DNA of 64,000 nt, from contig NZ_JAKZHX010000011.1 in the NCBI RefSeq assembly GCF_022568815.1, forward strand, positions 186,001 through 250,000, read 5' to 3'. Below the pieces are notes generated by a model. It worked only from the letters and a program-made list of their open reading frames with translations. It did not search any database and was not told where the DNA came from. A program made the position numbers and the translations under genes. This document shows positions 63,418 to 64,000 of this stretch, in pieces. This DNA is from Undibacterium paludis. GTDB taxonomy: Bacteria; Pseudomonadota; Gammaproteobacteria; Burkholderiales; Burkholderiaceae_D. Within the stretch, counting starts at the first letter, position 1, and each line of letters starts with the position of its first letter.

Positions 63418-63629
63418 GTGATTTGAAGGAAGCAAGCAAACGTAAGGCTTCGTTTCTTGCAACAATGAAAGCCGTATTCTGGTCGTTTTTGGGGATACGC
63501 AAGAAAAATGACTATGAACAGGATGCAGCACAGTTGAATCCTGTCCATGTGATTATTGCTGGCATCATAGGGGCACTGATATTTATCTCGGTGCTGATCA
63601 TGATAGTCAAACATGTAGTCGCAAAATAA
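63414..63629 (+). CDS. DUF2970 small membrane protein
   Basis: 71 aa. Pattern: SFLATMKAVFWSFLGIRKKNDYEQD, then NPVHVIIAGIIGALIFISVLIMIV (in parts). One C-terminal span. DUF2970 proteins lie in the oxidase operon of Burkholderiales between ctaG and ctaE; a minor assembly or stability role is assumed. Confidence 0.9.
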   Translation: MSDLKEASKRKASFLATMKAVFWSFLGIRKKNDYEQDAAQLNPVHVIIAGIIGALIFISVLIMIVKHVVAK

Positions 63630-63668
63630 CAATTCAAGTAGTAAATTAAATTGCATCGGGAGATGGAA

Positions 63669-64000
63669 ATGAGTTCTCAACACGCTAATGCGCCGTATTA
63701 TTTTGTGCCTGGTCCATCCAAATGGCCTGTGCTGGGCGGCACCACTTTATTGCTGACCATGATCGGTGCTTCGGCCTGGGTAAATGGTCTGGCTTGGGGT
63801 TCTTACCTGAATTTCGCCGGCATCATCCTGACCCTGGTGGTTCTGTATAACTGGTTTGGTGACGCCATCGCTGAATCCGAAGGCGGTAAATACAGCGCGC
63901 GTATCGACGTATCTTATCGCTGGAGCATGAGCTGGTTCATTTTCTCTGAAGTGATGTTCTTCGCGGCTTTCTTTGGCGCCCTGTTCTATGCCCGTACTAT
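63669..64000 (+). CDS. ctaE: cytochrome c oxidase subunit III, N-terminal part
   Basis: Runs off the right edge; about 110 codons visible. YYFVPGPSKWPVLGG, then a span and WFIFSEVMFFAAFFGALFYAR identify subunit III (in parts). GGGAGA precedes ATG 63669. Confidence 0.95.
   Translation, partial: MSSQHANAPYYFVPGPSKWPVLGGTTLLLTMIGASAWVNGLAWGSYLNFAGIILTLVVLYNWFGDAIAESEGGKYSARIDVSYRWSMSWFIFSEVMFFAAFFGALFYART

Noticed and set aside
1..64000. CRISPR array, tRNA or rRNA genes
   Set aside because: No regularly spaced repeats and no cloverleaf or rRNA-like segments were seen by eye; a tRNA scan would be decisive.

Overview
The window looks like a chromosomal segment of a betaproteobacterium of the order Burkholderiales, most likely family Oxalobacteraceae; an Undibacterium-like genome is a weak guess. 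The main grounds are the right-hand cytochrome oxidase cluster (ctaC with a fused cytochrome c domain, ctaD, a 35-residue assembly protein, ctaG, a DUF2970 gene, ctaE), its trmL/comF/bioC-like neighbours, and the sulfur-uptake genes ending in cysB. No rRNA, tRNA, CRISPR array, transposase or integrase was found.

Region 1 (about 1 to 26.9 kb) is an accessory block built around a type IVB secretion system (the Dot/Icm and IncI-plasmid Tra/Trb family). Clear members are DotM/IcmP (6487-7629), the coupling ATPase DotL/IcmO (8561-11098) and DotA/TraY (14937-17219, minus strand). Likely members are an IcmV/TraX-like membrane protein (5435-5971), a DotD/TcpQ-type lipoprotein (3439-4053), an IcmW-like adaptor (18041-18529), and possibly an IcmS-like adaptor (4791-5354). 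dotA is divergent from icmW, as in Legionella. Around them lie four peptidoglycan-active enzymes (two lytic transglycosylases, an M15/DUF882 protein and an M23 protein), a DsbC-like protein with a duplicated front domain, an HNH nuclease, two pairs of related exported proteins and a HU/IHF-like protein. No relaxase, oriT, DotB, DotO, DotC, DotG or DotH gene is visible, so the rest of the machine must lie elsewhere or be absent. IcmW-like and IcmS-like genes with no relaxase in view suggest a protein-delivery role rather than conjugation; this is inference.

Region 2 (27.4 to 29.1 kb) is a two-gene unit: a small exported protein followed by a DUF2235 (Tle1-type) lipase-like protein, plausibly an immunity/effector pair.

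Region 3 (29.2 to 41 kb) is metabolic and stress related. A seven-gene minus-strand operon holds a COG2907 flavoprotein, DUF1365, a Cfa-like methyltransferase, a chalcone-isomerase-like protein, a DUF3833 lipoprotein, an SDR and an NTF2-like protein, with a divergent TetR regulator. Then come an FAD monooxygenase with a DUF2783 partner, a metallo-beta-lactamase-fold protein, an IclR regulator with a palindrome between them, and a glutathione peroxidase.

Region 4 (41.3 to 53.2 kb) is a sulfur supercluster: sbp, ssuE, two ssuA copies, ssuD, ssuC, ssuB, a TOBE/Mop protein, a degenerate EAL protein, cysT, cysW, cysA and cysB.

Region 5 (53.3 to 64 kb) is housekeeping: a ferritin-like diiron protein, rfaE2, a PAS-GGDEF-EAL protein, trmL, comF, a bioC-like methyltransferase and the aa3-type cytochrome oxidase operon, cut by the window edge inside ctaE.
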